A DNA stretch of 64,000 bases from Latrodectus hesperus. Lineage: Eukaryota > Arthropoda > Arachnida > Araneae > Theridiidae. Positions 41,402 to 52,490 of this stretch are shown here, piece by piece. The notes below the pieces were generated by a model. That model made no database searches. It saw only the letters and a program-made list of their open reading frames with translations, and was not told the origin of the DNA. The translations under genes and the position numbers were made by a program. Location: contig CM075853.1 in assembly GCA_037975125.1 (NCBI GenBank), positions 96,249,043 to 96,313,042 on the forward strand, read 5' to 3'. The first letter of the stretch is position 1; every line of letters starts with the position of its first letter.

Positions 41402-43552
41402 ATGATAAGGAAAGCCTTACGACCAATGAGGTGGATCCTAAGAAAATGGTGAGAATTCGCTTTCAATCTAAATTTAGAAATTAATTAAATATTACTTGAA
41501 AAAATCCCAGATATAGCGGCTATTCGAATAATGGCACAGATTCCGTATAATATAGCATGCCAAATTTTGAGTTTGGTGATTTTTTTGGCAAACTTTCTTT
41601 TTATCCGACAACCTGATTTTTATTACATCATAGAGATGGAGACCTGTAAGAATTATGTAGAAAGCTCAATTTTGGCAACCCTAGTATTTACGTCATCGTG
41701 AGACGTCACAATACATCATCACGGCAACATTTCTTCATCGCCAAAAAAATTCAGAATTTGGCATGCTGGATTATACGGCATCTGTGCCCGAATAACTGCA
41801 ACTTAAATGTTATATTGTTATAAGTTGAATACTTTAAATGATCTTATTTAAATATAATGTAAAACGCAGAAAAAAAATAAAAAAAATAACCGAGTTGATT
41901 TTAAATAATTGCTGATTTCTAAAAATAGCTATTATCTCTTTAATTAATCGAATGGCAAAATTTAGGTTTATATAAAACCTTTTTACTAGTTATCTGCTTA
42001 ATTTATTGTAAATGCTCTTAAAGTTAACTATAATTCTGAGCTTTATAGTAAATTATAACGATGTAAGTAACATTTAAAATAAAAAAGCCAGAATAGAGTG
42101 AACTGCAATGAAGGTCTATAGATTTTTAGTTTAAGAAATAAAAATATATAAACAATGTAGTTGTGTTATACAGAATTTTTGTTTAAGGATTACAAGCACA
42201 ATTTAACTTTCTTCTTAAGAAACATCTTTGGACAGCTTTCTCAAATAATGATAGTTAAATGGTAACGCGAAATTTATAAATATATTTAAAAATAAATCGT
42301 AAAAGTAACTCACACAAGATATAATTGATAATATGATAAAATAAATATTTCCGTGTTAAAATATACTGTTAAATTTTTAGCGGTATATTTTAGTTGAAAT
42401 TATAATTAATGTAATTACATTTTCATAAATATATTTTAGGTAGCTATAGTAATTATTAAAATTTATATTTACAGAAGTTATTTAAAGATTTATTAAGCAA
42501 ACTTTCTTTTACAACTAGAAGAAAATGTTTCGTCCTCGATAAATAGATTTCTTTTAACATTGAAATTAATATACACAGATAAAAATAGGTGTAAAGGCAG
42601 TTAGTAACAAGTTACAAAAATGAAAACAGTCATTCACATTTATTGAAAGCTCAAGAGTTTGTTTTTGTTTCAACTAAAAGAAAATTCGGTTATTCAATCA
42701 GTGTTTCAGACTGATGTTAGAAAGCAAAATATAAAAATGTCAATATTATTTAAGTTAAATAATATTCTTTAACTTAAGTCAAAACGTAAATATTCTTTAA
42801 GTTAAATATGCTTAAATTAAGATCTTTAGGTTAAACATTGTAAAAGTTAAGAATGTATATATTTAAAAACGAATGCATATGTTGTTGTTATCGTGTGCCA
42901 GCTAGGCTGGCAACAAGGGGTGCGCTGCTCCACTTTCTCAACTGAACCATATTTTGGTATGGAGTCCGAATTCCTCAGTACACACATGCCATAGGTACCG
43001 GTTTATAGGGTAGGCAACCATTCACATCTCATTCATACAAGGAAAGGACTAAGACAGGATACATAGAGAGAGAAAGTACATCCATGCCCGAACCGGGATT
43101 CGGACCCAGGACCTCCTTATCCGCAGTCAGGCACGCTGACCACTAGACAAGTTGGGCGGCAACGAATGCATATACTGTTGCTTATTAATGACAAATAAGT
43201 TTTAAGTCTTTTTTGATACTTTGATGATAAAAACATACTTTAAGTTTGCATTGTAAATTGAAGGAATATTTTATTCCTAAACAACAAAATAATATATTCC
43301 TAATATCTAATAAAGATTTTTTTCCCTTTCTTCAGGATCTTTCACCAATGGGCAAAGAAAGCAGAAAAATGGGTGGAGAGCCAAATGGGTAATTTTCAGT
43401 TCAACCACTATAATGTGGACGAGGAGCTGGTGGGTAATTACACCATGGAGGAGGTTGCCAGACATATAGAAGAATACAAAAATACAGGGTTGTATGTTCG
43501 ACTGCCTTGGAAAAGTGGCAAGAGGCTTAAAGCCCCTCCTCCCCCACCATAA
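41402..43552 (+). CDS. Copy 3 of tandem Trp-rich small-protein family (two exons)
   Basis: Join of 41402-41448 and 43336-43552, giving 87 residues. Exon 1: MIRKALRPMRWILRK. The intron (1887 nt, GTGAGA..CTTCAG) splits the Trp-16 codon. Exon 2: IFHQWAKKAEKWVE, then EELVGNYTMEEVARHIEEY, LPWKSGKR and a run of five prolines before TAA. AATAAA-like signals overlap and follow the stop. Compared with copy 4, no indel occurs up to the proline tail, and about 16 exon-2 codons differ only synonymously, consistent with selection on a protein. The intron has gained a MITE 84 bases after the donor and a SINE near 42.9 kb. Cellular role unknown; the basic, Trp/Arg-rich start could be a targeting or nucleic-acid/membrane-binding helix (inference). 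Confidence 0.8.
41525..41796. mobile_element. MITE copy B (hAT-like), in intron of family copy 3
   Basis: An element of 256 bp (41533-41788) between CGAATAAT and CGAATAAC. The left end (GGCACAGATTCCGTATAAT) and the reverse complement of the right end (GGCACAGATGCCGTATAAT) match closely over about 39 bases. In the duplicate unit A, the intron runs on from TATTCAAACAACTG with no insert, which supports an insertion after duplication. It carries TTACGTCA and GACGTCAC. Confidence 0.9.
42868..43173 (-). mobile_element. tRNA-derived SINE with 13-bp TSD, in intron of family copy 3
   Basis: AACGAATGCATAT (42868-42880 and 43161-43173) brackets a minus-strand insert. It begins GCCGCCCAACTTGTCTAGTG with a box-A-like TCTAGTGGTCAGCG, and has box B GGGTCCGAATCCCGG. 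The body matches the SINE at 24622-24929. It lies in the intron opposite to the direction of the host gene. Confidence 0.92.
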
Positions 43553-46300
43553 ATAAATATGTAAATAAAGCTCCCCTTGGTTCATGCCTTTGATATCCTA
43601 CATGAACCTTTTATATTGCCCAAAACGACTTTTCAAAGTATGAGCTACCATCAAAATATTCCATGCTTACCAATAAAAATGTTCTACAATTTGAGAACAG
43701 TTTTAAGAACTGGATTTGACTGGAACTGGATGACTTGAACTGGACTTTATGATTTTTATTCCGAATTTGACCTATATCATTATCGATTATTTTTAAAACT
43801 ATACTGTAACATCATATTTTGACATTTCAAACACTATTTATGATAAGATATACTGTAACAAGTGACATTATGGTAAATGTAAATCCTGCGTGGTTTTGAT
43901 AGACAATGAAACTCTGACTGTGACAACTAACCGAATTTGACATACTATGAATTTTGGAACTTTATCTAACATCTTAATGCGATTCAATGATTTTTAAGAC
44001 TGTATCAATCAAATTAAAACTGTATTTTAATGTTGAAAAACAACTCTATTATGAGAACATGAAATCAACTATCAAAGACAAGTATATAAGCATCCATTGA
44101 AAAATTAAATGGACACATTGAAAGAACTGAAAACCTGTTTGGATTATACATGTAAGCTATCAAGAACATTAGAAACATTGTACGATTCCTTAGGTATATA
44201 TAACAGCTTCAATTAAAAAAATTAATTTGCCGCATTTATATATTTTTTATATAATAAAATATTTGTTTAGCATCATTGTAGTATTTGTATTACATTAAGA
44301 CACAAAATTATATGAAATTAAAAATAAAAACTGTCCGTATTTTAATTAATATATTTGCTGAATAATGTTTGTATTATTTTTTTGTATATTTGTCTCTTTT
44401 TGCACGCAAGAGATAGTTGCAATTGAATTTACATTTTAGCGAGAGTGGATAGTCCAAATATTTATAAATATTTTTTATAGGAAACGAATCAACGTACTAT
44501 TAATTCAAATACAAGGGACTAGCCATTCAGCTATCAGCTTAGATTAGTATAGCAGGTACATACTTTTATAGGATATATTGAATTAAGAAAATTCTCACTA
44601 TTTAAAGAAGTTTTCTAAATTGATAATTATAATATATACATTAAAAACATTTTAAAAGATAAATACGATTAATTTATATATCTTTATCTGGACTGCGCCA
44701 GTGCAATAAAATCTGAATTTATTTTTATTTTCTTTAACTTATTAAAAACAATGATGGAATACTTTTTCCAGCCAAGCAAACATTTTAAAATGTAAGGAAA
44801 AAAATTAAACGATATCTATATTTTTTCCACAACATCTAATATATGTACATTTTAATGAGATGTGTATCATTATTATTTGTCTTCTGTTGCTTGACATCCA
44901 TTGTTGTTGAAAATAATTTTTATGAATGCTTTTGATTTTCCTTATTATTCCTCTAGATTAGTTACATTGAAGATATATTGTATAAATTTATTAATTGTAA
45001 AAATACTATATGATTAAAAACTATAAAATTATATATAGTCTATTATCGTTGACAATTCAATTTACTTTTAGGAAGATAATAAAGGGAACTTTTAGTTTAT
45101 ATATTCTAAGCATTTATCTCTACCGCACAATCATAATCTAAGAAAATTTTCAAGGTAAAGATGATTTCTTTACTCGAAGTGACATATGAAAGTTTAAGAA
45201 AAAGCACGCGATATAAATGTTTTGTCAATGGCTAGTTAAAATACATTTTTCAAGCTGAAAAAATGTTACAAAAAATGAAGTAAATATCATTTAATTATTA
45301 AACTAAAGACTTTATTTTTATTGGTAAAATGAATTTTTTCTTGGGCAGTTCTTGGTTGCCAAATGCTGTTTAATGATGAGCATGCCAAACTTAAGACGAT
45401 TCATTCCGATATTTGTGAAATTGAAAGGAGATTCAGAAATTCCCTGAATTTCATTTTCTAAGCCATTATTCCGTATTTAGGAATAAAATTTTAAATTCAG
45501 AAAGTTATTAGAACTTTTAACAAATAGCCATGTTTCAATGTCATATTTTAAAGAAAATTATTAAGCTATTTGCTAACAAATATCATACTCGTATTTTGTG
45601 AAAAAAATTACCGACATCTAAAAAATTTTGCAATTTTCATCTCATATCTTTTTTATACATTGTCACACGTTATCATTGCACAATTATACATTCAGCATTA
45701 TTTTCTTGATCATATCTAATGATATATAGCTTGATGTAAATTTTAATTTTGCAATTCAGTCTATTATCTAAAAGTTTTGATTTTTAACATTATAACGTTG
45801 TCGATATATCGTATTGTGGGTTAATCAAAAAGGTTTTAATTTTAAAACAAATACAAAATAGTATTTTATTAAATATCATTCTAACAGTATGACTAACGAA
45901 ACAAAGAAGTTGGTTTCAAGATTTCATATAAAAACCTCTTTTGATAAAATTTTTTGTAATTTAAGACATTAAAACAATCTAAAGTATACATTTACGATGA
46001 CAATTAGGACAAAAAAATTGTGATTCGTTTCCTTTTCCGACACCCTATAAAAATAAAAAACTATTTTACCCACAAGAAAGGTTTTGCTTTAAATGCTTAA
46101 TACTATAATGTAAGTGAAAAAATATATTAATACAAAAATAATTTCTTTTAATTTTCCTTTAAAAAATATTTGGAATGAATGTGTGAATTCACAGTTTATG
46201 CACAATTATATAATATCACCCAGTTTGATCTCAATAATTTAAAATATAAAAACATAAATGAATTTTTTTATTTCTATATACATGTACAATGAGTTGTTTT

Positions 46301-49171
46301 AAATTAAATTTTACGTCTTCCTTTAAAAATGAAAACTTAAACATTTTAATTTGGTAGAAAATAGTAGTCAGGTATACTACATTATAAATATTTAAAGCCT
46401 AGATCTTTGATATAGAATCTTTAAAAATGTCATTTCAAAAAGGGTTTGCTTAGCTAGGAAGTTCGAATTGTTGCCTAAAAACTTTATTCCCTAACTACTG
46501 CGAAACTTCGATGTTTAAAAACAAAACACTATGAAGGCAAAACATGTTTTCACATAGCAATTTAAAGTTAGTAAGATTATTTTAATAAATTCAGAGGTGT
46601 ATTCGATGATAAATATAATCAGTATTGAGATATAAAATAAATTTAGTTATGTCCGATTATATTAAATAGACTTTATGTATATGACAAAATAGTTAAAGAA
46701 TAAATGTATGCATAATAAATACTTTAATGAATTTTTATTGCTTACTTTATCGTTTTTTTCCAAAAAATAAAGTGTTTGAGCTTTAAACTAATTTTGTATA
46801 ATGCGTGAGATTTATGCTCTATAAGTTGCCAACCGCTGCTTTAATAAGAAATGACGTTTTTATTAGCTTGGAATATACGATTTCGGATGTTATTTTTGAA
46901 CAGATAGAATACTGAAGCGAGTTTTATAAAATATAACTATAACGATCAACAGTCAACTTCCTATAGAAATAAAACTGGTATTTTATCGACTATATTTACA
47001 AAAAACAGGTGAAAGTGAATTTGTAGCTGTCTTTAAAAATTGGAAAAATTAGGCGGAAGTAATAACATCCGTAAAGAAAGAAAAAGAACACCAAGGAATG
47101 TTTACTGCATAAACTTATATTTCATTTTATGATGTATTTATTAAATACATTTAAACTTAATTGTAAAGTTAAAAAATTACATCAAATAATGCTTAAATAA
47201 ATTTAACAAAATATATTTTAATAATCTGCACTTTCAAATGTTTTTATACAGTTTTTACATTCCTTAATACTTAAAAAACCTTCTTTAAAGAAACAAATCA
47301 TCACCTTGTTTCAATATTCATCATGGTTTAGTCTTAGGAATGATATTAAAGTTTAAATGATATTTATATATTAAATTCTAGGCGAACAAAATGATAAGAT
47401 GCTCAAATTATGACCATAAATTATAAGATGCTCAAAATTTTGGAACGAATGATGCATTGGATGATAATAAACAAAAGTTTCTGATCTTTTATAATGGAAC
47501 ATGACATTTCTAAGAGATAATCACTTCCAAATGTCACTTGCCGGTCATATTTTGAGGCAACAAAACTCAGGTGGGAAAATTGAATGAATTAATGCCAAAT
47601 GAGTTAATATAGGCCCCAGTTTTATATATATGAGAGAAATAGATAAAAGTTTTATGGTTAATTAAAAATATATCATAAAAACGTAAGCTGTTTTCAAAAA
47701 TTATAATTATTAAAATGATTACCACAGTGATATTCTAAAAGAACATTGCGTGATAAACATTTTTTACTACTATTTTAAACACGTCAGAACTAATTTATAA
47801 TGTAATGATATAATCGGTCATGTATATATAATAGGCATGTAATGATGTAATCGGTCTTTCATCATTTTAATTTCTGCAGATTGTTCGGAATACGAATTGC
47901 TTTGAATAAGACTTCACAGCCAAATGCCACCAGGATTATGAATGGATTACCTCGCAACAAATGCTAGACCTGAAGTTCAACATCATAAATTCTACACCTG
48001 AAATTCAATGTTGTAGTAAAATGTCTATGTGAATTTCTGAATCAAGATATTCTGTGGCCTGTAATTTAACACCAAGCAGCTGAGCAGTATATCGGGCTTA
48101 CTTGTGAGCATTGATTATATAAAAATCTTATATTACCGGATTCGCTTCATCGACTTTCCTTATAAAAGAGAAAGGGCTGATAATAAAAATATCGTAAAAC
48201 CATAATAAACTTAATTTGGGTGAATGGAGAAGTTTCTACAGTATGTGCAGTATGAAATGTGTAAGCACTAATTACAGCTTAAAACAAGAAGATAAAATAT
48301 AAACTACCTAAAGTTATTATGTAGCTCGCTTCCTAATTATTAAAATTATCGTAAAATTATTTTTTTAATCATCTCTCTGCATAGAATGATATTTCGTAAA
48401 TTAGTATATTTTTCCTGGAAATCAGGGATTTCGATTTCTAAGGTAAAACTTAGTAAACTAATTTTTTCTTAGAAATCGAAAACCCATATTTCTTTTGGTA
48501 CTCTTACGAAATTTTAATCCTTAATATTATTTGTTAGAAAGTTTGAGATCGCTAATTTATGATTATATTGTATACTCATTATCACGCCTACAAACTTTCA
48601 ATAAATATCCCAATAAAAATAGTTTTATACATAAAGAAATAATAAAAAAGTATTTGAATTTCGTTAATGATCAAAAATTATTATGCGATATATTATTTAA
48701 TGCTGAGTTTATTTTATATTGGCTACCACAAAAATGTCATTATTAAAAAAGAATTGGAAAAAAAGAGTATTGATGTGAGTTATTTTTACGTTAGTTTTTG
48801 TTGGAAAAATTAGTGGTTCTAATATGTCATTCCTTTTATGTCACATATGTAACATAAGTATGGTATACATATAGTCTGTTGAAAATTTGAGTCGTTGAAT
48901 CACGAACGGTGCAAGTGAGTCTTTAAGTAGATAAAGTATGTTCAATATTTAATTTAGTTCCCCATATACATTTATGATGGCTTGATCTATGCAGAAGTTT
49001 GAACCATGTTTGTCAGTGAGGAATTTAGACTTGCCTTAAGCTTATCATACCTATTTTAAGTGTGACTCAACATTGTTTTGTGGAAAATCTTTCCTGAAAG
49101 CTGTGCCCGAGATACCTTGCAGAAGATGAATTGGTTATAGGTTATTAATATTTTTTATCTTTCTTTATATA
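46301..49171. other. Non-coding AT-rich stretch
   Basis: No gene recognised. It holds a hairpin with 14-bp perfect arms (48429-48442 and 48468-48481, TTTCGATTTCTAAG and its complement) and a 25-base loop. The 71-codon frame at 48531-48746 has no motif. Confidence 0.5.
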
Positions 49172-49690
49172 TACACTACTGGCCATTAAAATTGCTACAC
49201 CAGGAAAGCGGCACACCATACACGTGAAATTTGCATGACAGGTAGAACTTGCTGTGATATGCAAATGATTAGATTTTCAGCGCATTCATACAAAGCAGGC
49301 AACAGTAGCGACATCTACAATGTGTATAAAACCAGAGATTTGACAGCAGTTTTCTCATACTCAATTTCCGTTTCAACGTTGTTTTCGGCAAAGAAAGTTG
49401 TTGTAATGCCTCGTGTAAGAGGAAGAAATACCTATTTTACCATTTTCTTGGAGACTGAGATTCTTGTACATGCCATACAATCTCTGTTTGACTCCATGTC
49501 TAGGCGGATAAATGCTGTTATTGCAGCCAGAAATGGTTGCTCTGGGTACTGATTTCTTAAGATCTATACATCCTAATTTCCTGTAAATCTAATCACTTGT
49601 TCTTTTCCACTATAATGTATGTGTCCAATAAATATCGTTCTGTTTTTTGCATTCCTTCTTGGTGTAGCAATTTTAATGGCCAGTAGTGTA
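49172..49690 (+). mobile_element. Internally deleted Tc1-like transposon (non-autonomous)
   Basis: The termini are perfect inverted repeats of about 30 bp (TACACTACTGGCCATTAAAA at 49172, with its reverse complement ending at 49690) and include the TA target typical of Tc1/mariner. Total length is about 519 bp against roughly 1.3-1.6 kb for a full Tc1-like element. The interior keeps the transposase start and end but loses the catalytic middle. The right end abuts a (TA)n microsatellite, a natural insertion target. Confidence 0.93.
49406..49552 (+). pseudogene. Tc1 transposase N-terminus joined in frame to C-terminus (48 aa)
   Basis: Begins MPRVRGRNTY, a Tc1-like N-terminus. After a few residues it runs in frame into VHAIQSLFDSMSRRINAVIA and ends NGCSGY with a stop, matching the usual C-terminus of this transposase family. 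The DNA-binding domains and the DD(34-41)D core are missing, so no transposase activity is possible. The frame upstream is open without the family's sequence, so ATG at 49406 is the natural start. Confidence 0.85.
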
Positions 49691-49693
49691 TAC

Positions 49694-49807
<114 letters not shown>

Positions 49808-49808
49808 T

Positions 49809-50091
49809 GAAACAAATCATATAACCAATAATGAGAATGCTTTCGATCTAGATTTTAGCAATCTATTATCTGGTGCCCTGGTTCAAAACTCAAATAATCT
49901 AGAAATACGTTTTCTCATATTTATTTTATAAAACAAAATAACACATACAAACATAAAATTAGACTGAAAATTACAGGAGCAATCGAGATGTGCTCCTTCG
50001 AGAGGGTAAAATACGAAGACAAGTGAGTAAGACTACAGATTCGAACGACGGCAGCAGTGTGGTTCCGCCTTCAAGAAAATAGTTCTTAACA
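49809..50091 (-). repeat. Probable 3' LTR of the BEL/Pao element
   Basis: On the minus strand, a purine-rich tract (GGGGGGCTGGA) directly precedes TGTTAAGAACTA at 50091, the usual junction between a polypurine tract and a TG-starting LTR. An AATAAA-type signal lies inside. The end next to the microsatellite (..TTTCA) is a guess from the CA rule. No second LTR copy was found upstream. Confidence 0.5.
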
Positions 50092-50603
50092 TCCAGCCCC
50101 CCATGAACCATGGGAAGGGTTAATCAAAATTTCAATTCAAAATGCTAATAGATATAATTAAATACAGTTTGTTTCAAAAATAATTATTACAATTATTAAA
50201 TTTCAAATGATAAAAGTATTTAGTAATCTCAATTCTACTAATATAAAACACAAATATTTGTGAATATCAGAATTTTACCACATTCAAGTTTAGGATCAAA
50301 ATACAATCTAAAATTCAACTATTCTTAAAAAGTAAAATTTCAAATTATGTAGTTCAAATAAATATTTAGTTCTAAATTTCCAAGTTAATAATAACAATAA
50401 ATGTACAGGGCGTTTAATTACTGATGATTCAGTTTTCACTTTGCAGGCTCTCACCTTACCATCTCTTCCAGGAAATAATTATATTATTTTGCCAAGTTTC
50501 CAAACATTTTCAGACAAATGATTATCTTTAATCAAAACAATATCGTTAATCTTAAACTGGGTGATGTTACCTTTAACTAAATTGTAATTAATTGATCGTA
50601 AAT

Positions 50604-51446
50604 TTAGTAAATATTCATTTTTCCAACGAGACCAAAATGTGTCATTAATTTTTCTCTATAATTGAAAGCTCTAATTAAATTCTTCCTGGAAGAGGGGTTT
50701 GAATAAATTTGAAGTTTTACAGAAGGCAAAGATGTTACTCTTTTCCCTAAAGGAAAATGAGCCGGTGTTAAAGCACTTGATTCCTCTACATCAGTTCCAG
50801 CAAAATCAACTCCGATGATTGCATATGGATGAGACTGCTCTACTTGTTCAGCTGGCAATGGAGCTAAAACTTGATCTCCAGGAGAGGTGTTGAATCTTCT
50901 GCAGATAACACATTTCCGAAGTAGCGATTTTATTGTTTGTCTAGCCTTTAAAATCCAGTATTTTCCTCTGAGTTGCACTAACGTGTGAGATACACTTGAA
51001 TGGAAAACTCTTTTATGGGACTCCCAAATTAACAATTCAGTTAAGTTAGACTTAGCAGATTGTATAACTGGATGTTTTTCATTAGTTGTTAAATCAGTTC
51101 TGCCTAAGCGACCTGTGATACGCAAAACACCATCTTGATCAAGGAAAGAATTTAAGCAGAGAAGTTTTGAGTCTTTAAGAAGAGGTTTCTCTGCAATTAA
51201 ACAGTTTATTTCTTCATAGAAAACTTTGCTTTGAACATATTTCACCCCAAACTGTTCCGCTTTGTCGAGTTCGTCTGATGTAATAGGACCCTTTTGTGGA
51301 AGTTTGGTTTTCAGCACGTTTACGAAACCTAGTATCCAAGCAGTTACTCTTAATAGTTTTCTCAAGCTGCTATATCTATCCAGATCCATAATTTTGGCAC
51401 AAACAATTGTTGAGGTAACAACAAGTTTTTGTCCGTCGTATTCCAC
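50604..51446 (-). pseudogene. BEL/Pao integrase N-terminal domain fragment, catalytic core deleted
   Basis: A 280-codon open stretch. Zinc-binding His/Cys lie at about residues 144-154 and 179/182 (CVIC), followed by GVDFAGTDV at 212-220, and then EESSALTPAHFPLGKR, which normally follows the core. About 100 or more core residues are therefore missing without loss of frame. The last ~40 residues run out of the family's frame before the stop; the DUF5641-like sequence continues in another frame toward 50440. Confidence 0.85.
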
Positions 51447-51694
51447 CTCTTCATCATCAATGCTGATTTCAGGCTTATGTGCACATGGCCAGGTATCTTC
51501 CGAGTTGATTAACTATTCAGGGCCATGCCACCATTTCCTTGAAGATATCAAGTCTTTGCAAGCAATCCCTCTAGTCAATAGGTCTGCTGGGTTGTTCTTC
51601 CCAACACAAAGTCTCCAATCACTTGGATCTGTAATTTCTTGAATTTCTGTAACCCTATTGGCCACGAACTGCTTTCACTTTGTCGTAGATCCTT

Positions 51695-52051
51695 TTATCC
51701 AATGGAGTACAATCGTAGAATCACTCCACAAATATATTTATCGAGATTTTTAAGCTGTTCTTTAAGATGTTTGACTAATCTTGCAGCTATGACAGATCCC
51801 ATTAACTCCAGTCGAAGCCGTGTTAACTTCTTAAGGGGTGCTACTCGTGCTTTAGAAATAACAAAACTTGTGTTAAAAGTACTTTCTGAAGCTTTGTACC
51901 TGAAGTATGCTACAGCTCCAAAAGGCTTAAGCGAAGCATCAGAAAATACGTGTAGTTGTATACTTTCTTCATTCACAAATGTAAAATCGTTAAAATAATA
52001 TCGAGGACAAATCCCGGGATTAAAAATTTCGTGTTCTTGTTCCACAAACAT
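51695..52051 (-). pseudogene. BEL/Pao polyprotein RNase H-like fragment
   Basis: A 118-codon open stretch with ISKARVAPLK and LTRLRLELMGSVIAARLV, typical of the region after reverse transcriptase in BEL/Pao polyproteins (HVFSDAS holds the first RNase H Asp). It continues downstream in other frames. Confidence 0.85.
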
Positions 52052-52490
52052 TCATTGTATAAATTCCCATATTTGAGTATTTGGTTTGTTATACTTCTAT
52101 ATTTGATTATTTAGTTTGATTAAATTCCTATATTTGTCCTTAGGTACCATAAGAAGAAAAATATTTAAATTTTGAAAATGGTATTGTATATGAATTTCTT
52201 CTATCTACTTTAAGCGTTTAGTTTGTGCTCCTACTATTCTATAAAAATAAGACAAACCAATCTTCTTCAGCAATCCATTAACAAATTTATTTTAACAAGG
52301 CATAACAAAACTATAAAATAATGAAAGAGCAAGAGTCTTTTTCAGAGCTCTTCTCCCCACAGCAGTTACTTTCCATCTATACCCCTTTTTTTACATTTTC
52401 TTTCGTTTGAACCCCAAAATTCTGGCAACCCTAAGGTGCCATACTTCTACCTCCCCATAAACCCAACATGAGTAACAAATAAAAACTACA
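52052..52490 (-). repeat. Possible LTR-like sequence and short degenerate repeats
   Basis: A ~30-base degenerate repeat around CCTATATTTG-like words lies at 52080-52140. At about 52250-52460, read on the minus strand, a purine-rich GGGGAGGTAGAAG is followed by TATGGCACC and later a GAGCTCTGAAAAAGACTCTT block and AATAAA. This looks like an LTR promoter/polyA region but has no partner in the window. Confidence 0.25.

Larger units (their letters stand above)
40880..46300 (+). repeat. Segmental duplication unit B (contains family copy 3)
   Basis: The partner of 30310-34900. It is longer because it contains MITE B and a SINE. The 73-codon open frame at 40963-41184 is in the shared upstream DNA but is broken by stops in the partner copy, which argues that it is not a gene. 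Confidence 0.7.
50092..52051 (-). mobile_element. BEL/Pao LTR retrotransposon remnant, 5'-truncated and internally deleted
   Basis: Minus-strand coding in order: an RNase H-like region (QLHVFSDASLKPFGAVAYF, LTRLRLELMGSVIAARL); the QFVANRV..EIQE, NPADLLTRG and WWHGPE stretch in shifted frames; the integrase zinc-binding region (HKRVFHSSVSH..CVIC); then the C-terminal DUF5641-like end (FWSRWKNEYL, INDIVLIKD). Gag, protease and reverse transcriptase are absent. Frameshifts and stops lie at about 51450-51700. The integrase core jumps from GVDFAG, which holds the first catalytic Asp, straight to ALTPAHF, so the other catalytic residues are deleted. Dead copy. Confidence 0.9.

Noticed and set aside
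43307..43585. 92-codon minus-strand frame, with similar ones at 32236-32427, 17369-17599 and 56241-56453
   Set aside because: All are antisense shadows of the family exon 2.
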